Shown here in pieces: positions 30,232-41,805 of a stretch of 64,000 nt of DNA. The DNA comes from Brachypterus glaber. Its lineage: Eukaryota; Arthropoda; Insecta; Coleoptera; Kateretidae. The position numbers were made by a program, and so were the translations under genes. The notes under the pieces are model-generated. The model was given only the letters and a program-made list of their open reading frames with translations. It was not told the origin of the DNA and did not search any database. The DNA lies in NCBI GenBank assembly GCA_958510825.1, contig OY294051.1:32367667-32431666 (forward strand), read 5' to 3'. Position 1 is the first letter of the stretch; each line of letters starts with the position of its first letter.

Positions 30232-30384
30232 TATGTATAAATTTTGCAGGGGCTTCTTTTTAATTATCCAACTGAAAGACTCTTCCTAGAATCTCCTGAT
30301 TCTTATAAACCCCTATTGCTGTTATTACTCCACAGATGATTCAATGAAGGTTTATGCGTAAGAGGTACTGTACCAGGTACCTCT

Positions 30385-31564
30385 ATACAGGGTGTATTTG
30401 AAATAGGGTCGGAAATTTTAACAGGTGATTCTACATGATAAAATTTGACATAAAGTTCCTATAAACATATGTCTAAAAATGCGTCATAAGGGAGCTACGC
30501 CCCTTTGAAATTGGCTAAAAAAATCGGTTTTTATTTAATAACTCAGGAACCCTTTGAGATATATTAACGAGGTTTTACACGTGAATTAATCCTAATAAGG
30601 CCCATCTTTGTATGTAATTTTCACGTACTTATTTAAACCAGGGGTGTGCGAAAAGGGGGGTCCTTATCAGTTTTTTGTCCCAAACTTTTTTCTGTGTAAC
30701 TTTTTTGCAATTTTATTTTTAAAATATGATTCCTCAGGTCAAAATACATAAAAAAGGTATTCTTGTTGTAATACTGTAGGATTAACCGTTTTCGAGAAAA
30801 GTTCATTTGAAGGTGGAATTTCACGGTTCGAGGACGAAAAATTAAATACTAAAATGTCGAAAACCAAAATTTTAATGATGCAATGTTATTCTACATCAAA
30901 AACTAAGAAAAAAAGTTTCCATACATGTAGGTCGAAAAAACGCTTTTAAAGCCCATAGCCCTTTAAAAATGGTGCATATTTAGGAGACCATAGCTCCATT
31001 AGGATTCATTTTTGGAAGTACCTGTATATGAGTTTTTTTTTCTTAGTTTTTAATGTACATTCGCCCTGCATCATTAAAATTTTGGTTTTCAACATTTTAG
31101 TATTTAATTTTTCGTCCTCGAACCGTGGAATTTCACCTTCAAATGAATTTTTCTCGAAAACGATTAATTCTACAGTATTACAACAAGAGTACCTTCTTTA
31201 TGGATTTTGACCTGGGGAATCATATTTCGAAAATAAAATTGCCATAAAGTTACACAGAAAAAAGTTTGGGACAAAAAACTGATAAGCCCCCCCCGTTTCG
31301 CACACCCCTGGTTTAAATAAGTACGTGAAAATTACATACAAAGATGGGCCTTATTAGGATTAATTCACGTGCAAAACCTCGTTAATATATCTCAAAGGGT
31401 TCCTGAGTTATTAAATAAAAACCGATTTTTTTAGCCACTTTCAAAGGGGCGTAGCTCCCTTATGACGCATTTTTAGACATATGTTTATAGGAACTTTTTA
31501 TCATATTTTATGATGTAGAATCATCTGTTGGAATTTCCGACCCTATTTCAAATACACCGTGTAC
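30385..31564. mobile_element. 1.18-kb foldback element with over 500-bp arms
   Basis: 30385-30920 and 31028-31564 are reverse complements with modest divergence. The ends are ATACAGGGTGTATTTGAAAT and its inverse. The arms carry AAGGGAGCTACGCCCC, GATATATTAACGAGGTTTT and AAAAGTTTGGGACAAAAAAC. Frames within it (30633-30824, 31028-31210) are mirror images read from the arms and are not genes. Confidence 0.9.
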
Positions 31565-31661
31565 CTAAAAACCATTAAATCAAAAACCTTCATTTAATTT
31601 AACCAATACCAAATCAAACTTTAAATTATAATTTTTATAAATATAAAAAAAACATACTTAT

Positions 31662-32116
31662 AACCACGGCCCGGATCGAAGTAGCCATTTAGCGGGGTCA
31701 TGCAAAAATTACTATTTTAAAAAACTATTTTTTTCTAGTAAATAGACACTTTAAACTTTTATTCACCAAGCGGAATCTCATGTCGACGCTGTTAATACTC
31801 AGTGAGTCACTTGGTCATGGTCCATGACTTTTTATTTTTGAAAATTAATTTCCTTTTCACAAAAAGAATAATTAATAAAAAAAACACAATATTTTTGTAT
31901 TAACTATTCGTTTTTTGAAAATAGAAACAATTAAAAAAAAATAGATCCTTCTCCATGAGTCATGGGCCATGACCAAGTGACTCACTGAGTATTAACAGCA
32001 TCGACATGACGTTTTGCTTGGTGAACAATAGTTTAAAGTGTCTATTTACTTGAAAAAAAAGAGGTTATTTTACATTCTAATTTTTGCATGCCCCCGGTAA
32101 ATTTCGACCCGGGCTA
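31662..32116. mobile_element. Foldback repeat, large copy interrupted at its centre
   Basis: ACCACGGCCCGGATCGAAGT at the left pairs with a decayed right end near ATTTCGACCCGGGCT. The arms share AGTAAATAGACACTTTAAAC. The centre, GTCGACGCTG/CAGCATCGAC, is split by the TTAA-flanked insertion at 31797-31991. The shorter copy at 19371-19542 has no insertion. Confidence 0.8.
31797..31991. mobile_element. 195-bp MITE flanked by TTAA
   Basis: TTAA at 31793-31796 and 31992-31995 flanks 33-bp TIRs starting TACTCAGTGAGTCACTTGG and ending with their inverse. The TTAA duplication points to piggyBac-type mobilisation, but the TIR differs from the element at 9952-11705. Confidence 0.8.
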
Positions 32117-32177
32117 TACTTATAACACTAAATTAAAATTTTATGTTGTAGCTAAAATAGTTTTTCTATTTATTACA

Positions 32178-32219
32178 GCCTTGATAAAGTTTAAATATTA
32201 ATATACGAAACTAGTCGGC
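32178..32219 (+). ncRNA. Degenerate hammerhead-like motif
   Basis: GCC, then TTGATAA where CUGANGA is expected, a weak stem II, GAAA, the self-complementary CTAG, then TC and GGC. Stem I (GCC/GGC) and a GUC cleavage triplet are kept, but the core is mutated, so it is probably inactive. The layout matches 20398-20434. Confidence 0.35.
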
Positions 32220-33528
32220 AAATCAGTAACATGCTGTAACTCAATGTGTAATTAGGCTGTACTGTTGTGACTAGTTGTGTACAGTGTTTTTATTATAAAT
32301 TCTAAATGTTATGTTGGTTTTTAGATAAACAAAAAATATTATTTTTTTTTCAGTATGATAGTCACATTTAGCGCAAGAATAATGCGTTGTTGTCGGGTTT
32401 ACGATAAAAAATAATTCATGACGAGTTTTTATTTTTTTTTTTATTTTGTTCCTTATTAACAAATAAACTTCGTACAGTTTATCATTTCTTTTCATAATTT
32501 TGCACTCTTTTAAACAAAAACATGTTTTTCTCATTTAGCCCAAAACTTTCATTTAAAACGATATCCTTTGTATTTTTCCACATTTAGCAAATAAATTAGA
32601 TTTTATTTATAAAAAAAACTTGTATGTTAATAAAAAAAAAATAAAAAAACTAAAACTAAAAAAAATAAAAAGCTTTTAAATGATTTTTTTTAATGTAAAT
32701 TTGTTTTTTGGTTCCAAAAATGCAAAAATATACAAGGGGACATTAAAAAAAAATATTTTACTTAATTTAACTTTACGACAAAACCGTAAAGTAAAAAAAA
32801 ATAATTTTGTGTGCCATTTTGTAGCCATCGTTGAGAAGTAAAAGCTATAAAAAATTGCTTTGATCGGATTGAAAACAACCTAATTTTAGGGGGTGTCCAT
32901 GGACTGAAACTCACCCGGTAGATAAACCACTATGTATAATAATAGTGTCATGTAAATACTCTTTCGCGAGACCTCGTAAATGAATACTAGAAGTCCGGCC
33001 TCTGCATAAATAAAAAAAATATGTATAGAGATGAGTTTCTCGGTCTGTTTTTTTCTGCCTGAAAATCAATAAAATTGTCATAATTTTTAATTAACCAATC
33101 ATTTTATCACCAGTCAAAAACAGTTGTCGATTTAACGACGCTGTTTGTTTACCAGGTGTATAATTTTTTCCAAACAATCAATTTTATTTGTCGTTTCTTT
33201 AATTCAATTACGACAATAAATGTATTAAAGGGACTATATATTCAGGGGCGTTCCGAGGTTTTTGTCGACTGGCGAAAAAAAAAACTGTCTACCCGGCAAA
33301 CCTGATGACTAAAAAAAGCTCATCACCTTTGGTTTTTTGTTTTACCTGAACAACTGATGACTACACTTCAGGGTTTTTGTCGTTTGGACACCCCCTCGAA
33401 TCGTCACTGCTGAACATATCTCAGACAAAAGAAAAGATAGACTGATAGGGAAATATCGGTTCATCGTGAATAATAATAATTATTATTATTTGTTCCATTC
33501 ATCCTCTGATTGAAACACTATTTTTTCT
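32220..33528. other. Gene-free stretch with one foldback fragment
   Basis: 32883-32922 (TAATTTTAGGGGGTGTCC, then AAACTCACCCGGTAG) matches one end of the foldback at 40027-40611. A T-rich run lies at 32425-32445 and an A-rich run near 32625-32650. A frame at 32271-32534 (87 residues, - strand) has no domain and is low-complexity. Confidence 0.45.
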
Positions 33529-34012
33529 TCAAGCATCCTATATATTTTTTTTAAACATTAATTTTTGAATTTAATTTATTCAGTAATAAAGTATGTTTTT
33601 TTTAATTAAAATAGGCCAATAAAACCGGTTCAAAATAAACTTAAACCTTCCTTAGTTCATTTTAAATTTTTTTCGTAGGCTAAATCGTACACTTCGCGAT
33701 TTTGATGGTAACTTGTCTAATGTAGCATTAGCAATTTCGGAGAGATTTGTAGCTGTATAAACCATATATTCTTCTTCAATCATTTTTAATCAATTTCACA
33801 CAAGGTTTTTTCACAGAATCTCGAGTCAACCACCTGTTTACATAATAAACAAACAAGTTTGAAGTATGGCTGTCATCAAAGTCTAAGAGTGCTGCCGCCA
33901 GTGGTGGTTTTGCTAACTAACTTTTTTTTACTTTACTGTAAAAATATAGATCACTTCTAACTAGCGTGTTCAGTTATAAAATATGAACATTTTAGTACGC
34001 TTGAAGAAAAAT
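33529..34012 (-). mobile_element. Internally deleted recombinase-like element, copy C
   Basis: Inverted copy of 27387-27909 with the CTTCAAGC-type termini at both edges. The two-tier palindrome is absent at its inner end, so that palindrome may be a separate unit. Confidence 0.65.
33652..33783 (-). pseudogene. Tyrosine-recombinase-like N-terminus, copy C
   Basis: ATG at 33781-33783 opens 43 codons: MIEEEYMVYTATNLSEIANA, then TLDKLPSKSR. A 2-bp loss relative to the other copies then shifts the frame (SVRFSLRKKFKMN) to a stop at 33652. The first 30 residues differ from copy B by one residue. Family evidence is as for copy A. Confidence 0.5.
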
Positions 34013-35550
34013 AATATCCCTCTCCAAAAAAACTGAATTAATGAATTCATGTTTTACGTCACTACCTCTCATGGAAATTTTACAAGGCACTAGTCATATT
34101 GGGAATTAAAAAACGGCATACTAGTATAGACATTACTAGTCTATTTCCTTTTTTTTTCTGAGTACCCTGTATACAATGTATACAGGGTTTCTCTTTTAAA
34201 TGGTACACCCCCCGTAACTTTTGAAAGAAATGATATATAAACTTAAAATTTGGAATGTTTATATCAAACAACAAAAACTATTATATCATATAATTTATAT
34301 GCAATATTCTTTTATTTTTTATTCAATAAGGCGGCGCAAGGGGGACACTATTTTAAATGGCAACGTAGATCATGTGATATATTTTAAAGATATTAAAATT
34401 CTCCTTTTAGCTGTACATGAACTAGTTTTTGTTTAATTTTTTTTTAAGATTTTTTTTTCTTTATAATTATTCAAATCATTATCTAATGATTAATAGGTAT
34501 ATACGCGAGTAAAACTTTAACTTTATCCACGGCCGTTTCAAAGTTTAAACAGTTAATTTTACAGAACCGTGGTTTATAGGCCTATTATTCACGGACATGG
34601 ATAATATAAATTTTAAACACTGATATGATAAAAAAATATTTATCACAATTAAAACATCCATCGGCTTAAAATAAATGTAATTTTAATGCTTTCCCATTTT
34701 TTTTTGGGAAAGAATATCGCGTTGTATTCGTGCAAAAATGTTATTTCTTTTGCTTATTTTTGCGTTTTATGTCAAAAAAAATCGAGCAAAAAAAATTGTC
34801 GGTCAGTCGGTTGGTCCGGTCGAGACCGGTCTGTTCAGGAAATCTTTCAACTTACAAGTTTTAAGCACGATAAGTTAAGAACTTTTTCTACCTTCAAATT
34901 AAAAAAAAAAAATATATAGAAAGAAAATGATATCATTGTGAAGTTTTGTAGGTGTGTTCATTAAAAAAAAAATAAATAATGGCCAAAAAATGGACAAAAA
35001 TCTATTTTTTTTTTGTATTTTTACAAAATTTTACAAGGAATGATGCCCTTTCCTTTTCCATAAAAAAAATGATTAAAACAAATATTTTTAAAATATGAAG
35101 GTATAAAGTTTTGTTACCAAAATTTTTGGAACTAAAATTTAGGATTCTTTTTTTTTACTAACCGTTTATTTTTTTTTAATCAAGAAATTATTTTTTGTTT
35201 ATTCGCATAGTAAGTGTAGTAGTTACATAACAAAAAGTTTTGAAATTTTATTGTAAACAACTTTATCTAACATTTTAATGTCATTTTCAGGTGAATGAAT
35301 CTTTTCATGGAATGTTTTATGTTAAATTCCATACTGAATTTTATGAAATTAAATTTTATTTATTAAAACTATTAATTTTAGAATATTAGTTTCATTCGTT
35401 TTTTTCTAAAAAAAAATAAATTGGGGTTACTTCTGCATCGAGAAAAAAGTATATTTGTGGCAAATATAATTTTATTAATCACAAACAAAAAGTATAATAA
35501 AATAGGGGATAGAAATACAGGGTTTTTATTGATTTTTTTTAGGTATGTAA
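34013..35550. other. Gene-free stretch with small repeats
   Basis: ACCCTGTATAC-AAT-GTATACAGGGT at 34164-34187 is a perfect palindrome of ACAGGGT termini. 34780-34905 is a diverged member of the GACGG family (GGTCAGTCGG, then GCACGATAAGTTAAGAACTT). The remainder is AT-rich without recognised genes. Confidence 0.45.
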
Positions 35551-36546
35551 TCACAACTTTATTCGAACGACCTACAAAATATCAAATAGTATACTAGTTT
35601 ACGTATACTGACTGGTATATGCTTTGATGTGTTTGTGAAAAAATTTTTGATTGGAGAATTTGGAAAATTGTGGAAACCATGGCCCTTGCCCCGAAACGCC
35701 TTTTTTTTGCGGTGACCACGATTTCTCGAAAACCAATTTACCGATCAATCTGATTTTTATTTGAACGAAAATTTCCGATTGGATATTTGCAAAACCCTTC
35801 GTTGACTAATTAGCTATTGTAATTAGGAACAACATCTAAAAATTTTAGATTTATTGGTAAATTGGTTTTCGAGAAATAGTGGTCACCGCAAACGATAGAA
35901 ATAAAGGCGTTTCGGGGCAAGGGCCATGGTTTCCACAATTTTCCCAATATTGCAATAAAAAAAATTTCACAAACACATCAAAACATATACTATTTGATTT
36001 ATTATTCCATCAATCTATTTTCTAATCATCGTACAGAGTATAATTTTATAATTTTGTTTAAAATTAAAAATTTAATTTAATTTACACGGAAAGAAATTAG
36101 TGGGCTCTGCGCTATACATTATAAGATATTTGGTAACAGTGGCAAATTATAGTGATTTAAGCTATAGATTATAAGGGACACAATAACTAATAATGTTAAA
36201 AATAAATTGGAAACGATTATATATATTACAGACACGATTATATTTATTACAGGCACTATTATAAATTTACAGAAATTTTATTATATTATAAAAATTATTA
36301 GCACGGACAATAATTAAATCTATTTAAGCTATAAATGCCATACTATTTGTTATATTTTATTATTCACTAAACAATTAAAGTATTTCATATAAATTTTTAC
36401 AGACTGCCATAATTGTAAGAGAAAGCCTGGTATTTATATAATAAGCGATTATAATTTGCTTGGTATGTGTGTTATAGCGCTCCTAGCTATAATTTTTTTT
36501 TTCCGTGTATTTGATATTTTGTAGGCCGTTCGATTAAAGTTGTGTT
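35551..36546. mobile_element. Foldback element interrupted by a nested insertion
   Basis: The left arm 35551-35745 starts TCACAACTTTATTCGAACGA. It pairs with 35850-36008 and, after a roughly 500-bp interruption, with 36509-36546 (GTAGGCCGTTCGATTAAAGT). The arms share GCCCTTGCCCCGAAACGCC and GAAAACCAATTTACC. ATTTGAT is repeated on both sides of the interruption. Confidence 0.8.
36084..36508 (+). mobile_element. 425-bp MITE with ACACGGAAA termini, copy 1
   Basis: ACACGGAAAGAAATTAGTGG at the left and TTTTTTTTTCCGTGT at the right. A nearly identical copy in opposite orientation lies at 38589-39015. Non-coding, about 75% A+T. It sits inside the foldback at 35551-36546. Confidence 0.9.
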
Positions 36547-38588
36547 TATATAGCTGAAAAAAATTTAAAAAAAACCCTTAATTTTACCGAGCCAGGAGGT
36601 ATATAAACCCTTATTCTAGAAAAACAAACAGCTTTCTAAGTATATTGGTGGTATATAAACTATTCTTAGCCCATCAAAGACTGACCCACGAATTTATTGT
36701 TTAATATATGAAATATTTAGGAGTTATTAGATACTACTATGTCCAAGTTTTTTACTAAAAACAAATTTGCAAAAGTAGTAACGTTTTCGTTTGTTAGACG
36801 AGATTATTAGTAAAATGTAAACAATTCACTTACTAGAAAATTGCAATTTTCTCGCTTGGTCCTACGGTGTTACATAAAGACTATCTTTTTTTTATGTATC
36901 TTTAATTAAAAAATCATATTTTATTGATAAAATGTCAAAAAATCTATAGATGAAAAAAGCCCCCCATTTTGCACGTCCCTGGTTAAAATCACCAAATAAA
37001 AATTACATAAAACCATTATCAATATTAAGGCATTTGCAAAAAATCGTCACTGGAGTTCATGGGGTCCCAGAGATAATTAATAAAACTACTTTTCAGATGT
37101 ACCCTTAGGAGGATCGTAGCTCCCTCATTTCCGGACCAACCTTTGTACAATTTTTTTTCATATGTTTGGACCTAGAATCACCCCCTCAAAATGTTGTACC
37201 TTATTTCTGAATCACCCTGTATTTATACATATAGTATATTTGTCCAATTTTTTTCAGTGTGTAAAAAAGGGAAAGTGGCATGCCTCATGTTCTAAAATAC
37301 AACTATATTGCAAAAAAAATCGCCTATAGAGAAACGTAAAAAAACATAAAAGATTTTCAAAAATGTTTTACCAAGACTTTCCTTGAGGAAAGTTAAAGGG
37401 GGTGATAGTTAAATTAACAGCAAAAAAAACTATAGATCTAAACGTATAACATTGGATATTCTTAAAAAATAATAATATTACAGTTATTATTCTTAATCCG
37501 ACTTAAAAAAAATAATCTAATATTTTTCTGTGAAAATGTTATTATGAAATGATGAGAAAGATTATAAAAATTTCATTAAGTACTATTTTATAGCGACTTC
37601 ATAATGTAGATAAGAAATTTAAATTAAGTTTTAAATTAGTTTATATTTAACTAAACTTCTAGGCAAGTTTTAATTTGAATATTTTTCAATTTCAAATTTT
37701 TGTAGAAGAAAAATGATTCTATTAAAACAAAAACAATAGACTTATAAGCTGTAAGTTACAGACTGTAACCGCAGGCACTAAGAGAAAATTCAAGGGAGAA
37801 TATGGCTATTGACGACGTTGTATTGTCAGTGTGGTTTTTACTAGTATTATAGTCTGACACACGGTAAGAAACCTACGACGAAAGAGGGAGGTAGGAGCAA
37901 AAAAAGCTCCGATTAAAGCGAATTCAACGTGAAAGTGTGTCTAGTTAGATTTTATATTCAAGTATAATGCTTTCTCATTTTTTGCCGCATTCTTTTAATA
38001 GCTTTAGAACCGTGTGTCAAACAATAAATATTTTAAAACTATATACATACATCATTTAAACAGGAAATATATATCTAGTACCTAACATATCGTGAGATGA
38101 AATTAAGTATAGGTAATTATGTAGTACCATTTGTGGTTATTTTTTTTAACGTTTCATGTAAAGCTCTATCGAAAACAGTGTTGTATAACGGTACATTTCA
38201 AATTTAAAGGCGTTATTAACTTATCGTCAAAATGCAGAAATATTTTTTTACAAATAAAAAGTTAAAAACATCTCTACTAATAAAGGTATGCGACAAAATA
38301 CCATTTAAAGTTTTTAGTTTAGGAGAAGTATGAGTAGTTGTCTACATCTAGAAATAGATGGCGCACCAATTTACATGAATCTAATGACTCTACTTCTGAA
38401 GTAAATAAACTAAAAATGTTTCCTCGATCAGCGTACAGAGGACTCTTGGCACTGAGAAAACTCCACGATAACACCGGCTTACAAAAAGCATTAAGTTTAA
38501 TTACTATTAACAAAACTATGTTTTTCTCACGTATTTTTGCGCGCTGAAAACAAATTTGACAATGGAAAAGCTCGCTGACCCCCCAAAT
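36547..38588. other. Gene-free stretch with one ACAGGGTG-family fragment
   Basis: About 36890-37221 shares motifs with 57444-57861 (ATTTTATTGATAAAATGTC, GGATCGTAGCTCCC) and ends GAATCACCCTGTA. 38080-38170 (ATCGTGAGATGAAATTAAGT, TATGTAGTACCATTT) has a relative at 39730-39830. A 69-residue frame at 38338-38547 is open in both strands but has no motif. Confidence 0.45.
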
Positions 38589-39015
38589 ACACGGAAAAAA
38601 AAAATTATAGCTAGGAGCGCTATAACACACATACCAAGCAAATTATAATCGCTTATTATATAAATACAAGGCTTTCTCTTACAATTATGGCAGTCAGTGT
38701 AAAAATTTATATGAAATACTTTAATTGTTTAGTGAATAATAAAATATAACAAATAGTATGGCATTTATAGCTTAAATAGATTTAATTATTGTCCGTGCTA
38801 ATAATTTTTATAATATAATAAAATTTCTGTAAATTTATAATAGTGCCTGTAATAAATATAATTGTGTCTGTAATATATATAATCGTTTCCAATTTATTTT
38901 TAACATTATTAGTTATTGTGTCCCTTATAATCTATAGCTTAAATCACTATAATTTGCCACTGTTACCAAATATCTTATAATGTATAGCGCAGAGCCCACT
39001 AATTTCTTTCCGTGT
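38589..39015 (-). mobile_element. 427-bp MITE with ACACGGAAA termini, copy 2
   Basis: Reverse-complement copy of 36084-36508 with only scattered differences along its length, so transposition was fairly recent. The flanks differ from copy 1 and no clear duplication is seen. Confidence 0.9.
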
Positions 39016-39074
39016 ACCTCGCTCCTTTCTTATATAAAAGTGTTATAGTTCTCGACCTTCTGTTAAATAGTTAT

Positions 39075-39587
39075 TTTTATTAGATTAATTCTAACACACT
39101 TTTTGTTCATGTTTTACGGGCGAAAAGTTGAACTTTGTAGCCCTAGGGCCAAAAAGTTATTTAAGCCCGCTAACTAAAACTTGTTATTTTTAAGTTTTTA
39201 AAAGAATATGCTTTACCTTTACTGTAATATTTATAAAGAAATATGACCTTTTGGTCACTTTTGGTCTTGAACTAACTGTTCTTTTTGACCAGTTACAGTT
39301 ATTACAATCATTTCATACAAAATAAAAATTTCTTCTATAACCTCAAAAAAAAGAAACGATTCAATTGTTTTTTTTTAGCGATTTGATTGGATAGAAATTT
39401 GTCATGGATAACTAGATAAGTAATAACACAGTAAAAAGAAATATTGTTTTCAATTTAAAATTAAGTATATTTTAATAATTTATTATTATTAATTAGTAAC
39501 AATCGAATAAAAAAAAATCGGGCAAAAAGTTAAATTTCGATTTCGTTGGTTTTAGTTAGCGCTTTTAGAATCGATCGAATAAAAACA
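39075..39587. repeat. Dispersed repeat with imperfect TIRs, copy 1
   Basis: TTTTTATTAGATTAATTCTA at the left is inverted to TAGAATCGATCGAATAAAAA at the right. The interior has GGCCCTAGGGCCAAAAAG and GACCTTTTGGTCA palindromes. Its partner is 41806-42432. Confidence 0.7.
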
Positions 39588-40026
39588 TACTTGCGATTCC
39601 TTCACTTTAATGCAAATGACAGTACCTAGCGCTGTTGCCCTTTTACGGTACTACTGTATCTTAAAACCCAATTTAGTCATTTAAACCGGAAATATTTCGA
39701 CTTTTAAATTATATTCTTGTGGTAGAAAAAGTATCGTGAGATTGAAATTAAGTATAGCTCATTATGTAGTACCATTTGGTGGTTACTTTTTTTGTTTGCA
39801 GGCAAAGCTCGAGCGATTTCAGTGTGGTACTAACGGTACTTTTATGAAGAAGGATGTTCGGAAAAAAGGACAAAAAAACATCGAATGCATAATGGTCATC
39901 TTAACCTGAATAGGTTTTTTTTGCAACAATGCGTAGCTGATTTCTGAATACAATTCTTATTGTAATTTATTTTTAGAGAAAATAATGTACGAGGCGACCC
40001 AGAATGTCTTTTACCGTTATCTACAT
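39588..40026. other. Stretch without recognised gene
   Basis: 39730-39830 is a relative of 38080-38170. No other features. Confidence 0.4.
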
Positions 40027-40611
40027 ACCGGGTGAGTTTTATTTATGTCCACCCCTAAAATTAAGATTAACTTTCATTCGATAGAAACGAAACTTTGGTG
40101 ATTTACATAATTTTACATCAACTGGCTATAAAATGGAGGATTTTTTTTTTTCACTTCCAGTTTCGCCGATAGTGGCATAAATATGTTTTTTTATGAAACA
40201 CGCTGTAATTTTTTTGCATTTTTGAATTCAGCCGAAAATTCTATATATAAAAAATTGATTGTTTTTTTTTAGCTCTAAATCGCCGTCACTGATTAATATT
40301 TTATTGTAATATTAGTTTTATATTTTTTTAAGCTTAAGTAAGTGAAAAGAAGGTAAATTATATATATTTCGTTTTTATATGATATAATATGACAGAAAAC
40401 GAAAAAATCCCCTTAAAGTTAAAAAAAAACAATTTTTTATATATAGAATTTTCGGCTAAATTCAAAAATGTTAACACATAATTATACCACTTCCGGCGAA
40501 ACCAGAAGTGAAAGTAAAAAATTAAATGCGCTATTTTATAGCTAATGTAAAGATATATAAAACACCAGTTTTGTTTTTATCAAATACAAATTAATCTTAA
40601 AACTCACCCGA
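40027..40611. mobile_element. 585-bp foldback element
   Basis: ACCGGGTGAGTTTTATTTAT at the left pairs with AATCTTAAAACTCACCCGAT at the right. The arms extend inward about 180-240 bp and share CACTTCnnGTTTCGCCG and GCCGAAAATTCTATATATAA. A partial copy ends at 32922. Confidence 0.8.
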
Positions 40612-41805
40612 TATAACTTTATAAAGATAAACAAGCCGTCAAGATATACAATATAATGCTACGCATTCATTAATATACTCTTTATAGAGGATAGTATATT
40701 GTGGTTTATTTCTATAAACTTTCTAAAATATAATTGCTTTGATCTCGTGTGCATACTTTATTTTTTATACTATATTAAAAAGTGGCACCCCTATATATTT
40801 TTTTGTTTATCCTGTTAAAAACGTACAAAAAAACAAAGCAAACCTAATACTCAAGTTAAAACTATTTGAAAGGCCAACATTTTGCTTGCAAGGCGGACAC
40901 TTTACCACTGAGCAACAACAGGTCTATAAAAAACGAAGTTGCTCAAATTTTCGAAAAGTGTGGCTAATTTTTTTTTTAATTGATAGGATGTTTTATTAAA
41001 AAGTATTTCTTCCCAAAATATTACGTTAATTCAACTTTTCCTTCAGCTTCTTTATTTTTTTTTTACTTAACACCAAAGAACTTTTACTTCAAGAAGTAAT
41101 TTCAGACCAATGTTTATGAAAGTGTCATCTTTTTGTTTGTTTATTTACTAACAGAAACGCGATACAGCTTTGTGGTGACAAATGTAGATGGCGCTAGTCG
41201 ACTTTCAGGCTACCTGGTAGCGATGTTGCGTAGTTTCCACCTTATCATGAATTCAAATCATTATACCTAAATTAAAAATGTAAAAAACTTTATTGTGTAT
41301 ACTATAATTATGTTTAATAATATAGTATATTTAAATCTATTAAAATTAAACTACTAGTTCATATAAAACTCATGCAGAACTAGTGTTTCTTAAAATTTAC
41401 AATAAAATATCCAAAGTATATGTTTCGGCAACACTGTACCCCTGTCAGTCATTTTACGACATTAGACTGTGAGTTTACACATTCTTTCTCTCTCTTTACG
41501 CCTAAATGTAAACAATAGTCACTCCCCACCAGCCCCTCACCGTAGTTGGTTCACGCTTCAAACAAAGTATACGGTAGATTTCATCATGTTCCTTCTTGAG
41601 GTAAAAGTTCTTTCATTAACACCCATAACTTTTTTGTTTTCAAAGGAATGATTTTCAAAAACAATAGGGATCTTACGGAAAATTTCGAATCGATCGGATA
41701 ATTCGTTCTTAAGTTATTGTATCAGACGGACAGACGAATATTTTTCCCAATTGATTTTTAGAGGTTTTATTTGGCTATTTGCATGGCCTTTTTAGATCTT
41801 TTTTA
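40612..41805. other. Gene-free stretch
   Basis: 41625-41780 is a - strand GACGG-family fragment (CGATCGGATAATTCGTTCTT, CAGACGGACAGACG). Frames at 40739-40999 and 41469-41651 show no domain and no splice context. Confidence 0.45.

Noticed and set aside
30250..30339. Terminal exon after a TTTTGCAG acceptor, reading GLLFNYPTERLFLESPDSYK then a Leu run
   Set aside because: Only 29 codons with no upstream partner, and it sits between two transposons; chance is likely.
30633..31210. Two frames of about 60 residues on opposite strands
   Set aside because: They are mirror readings of the arms of the 30385-31564 foldback.
38338..38547. 69-residue + strand frame
   Set aside because: Starts at a non-ATG codon, has no motif, and is overlapped by a longer - strand frame without motif either.
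40739..40999. 86-residue + strand frame
   Set aside because: Low-complexity, Lys/Phe-rich, no domain or splice context.
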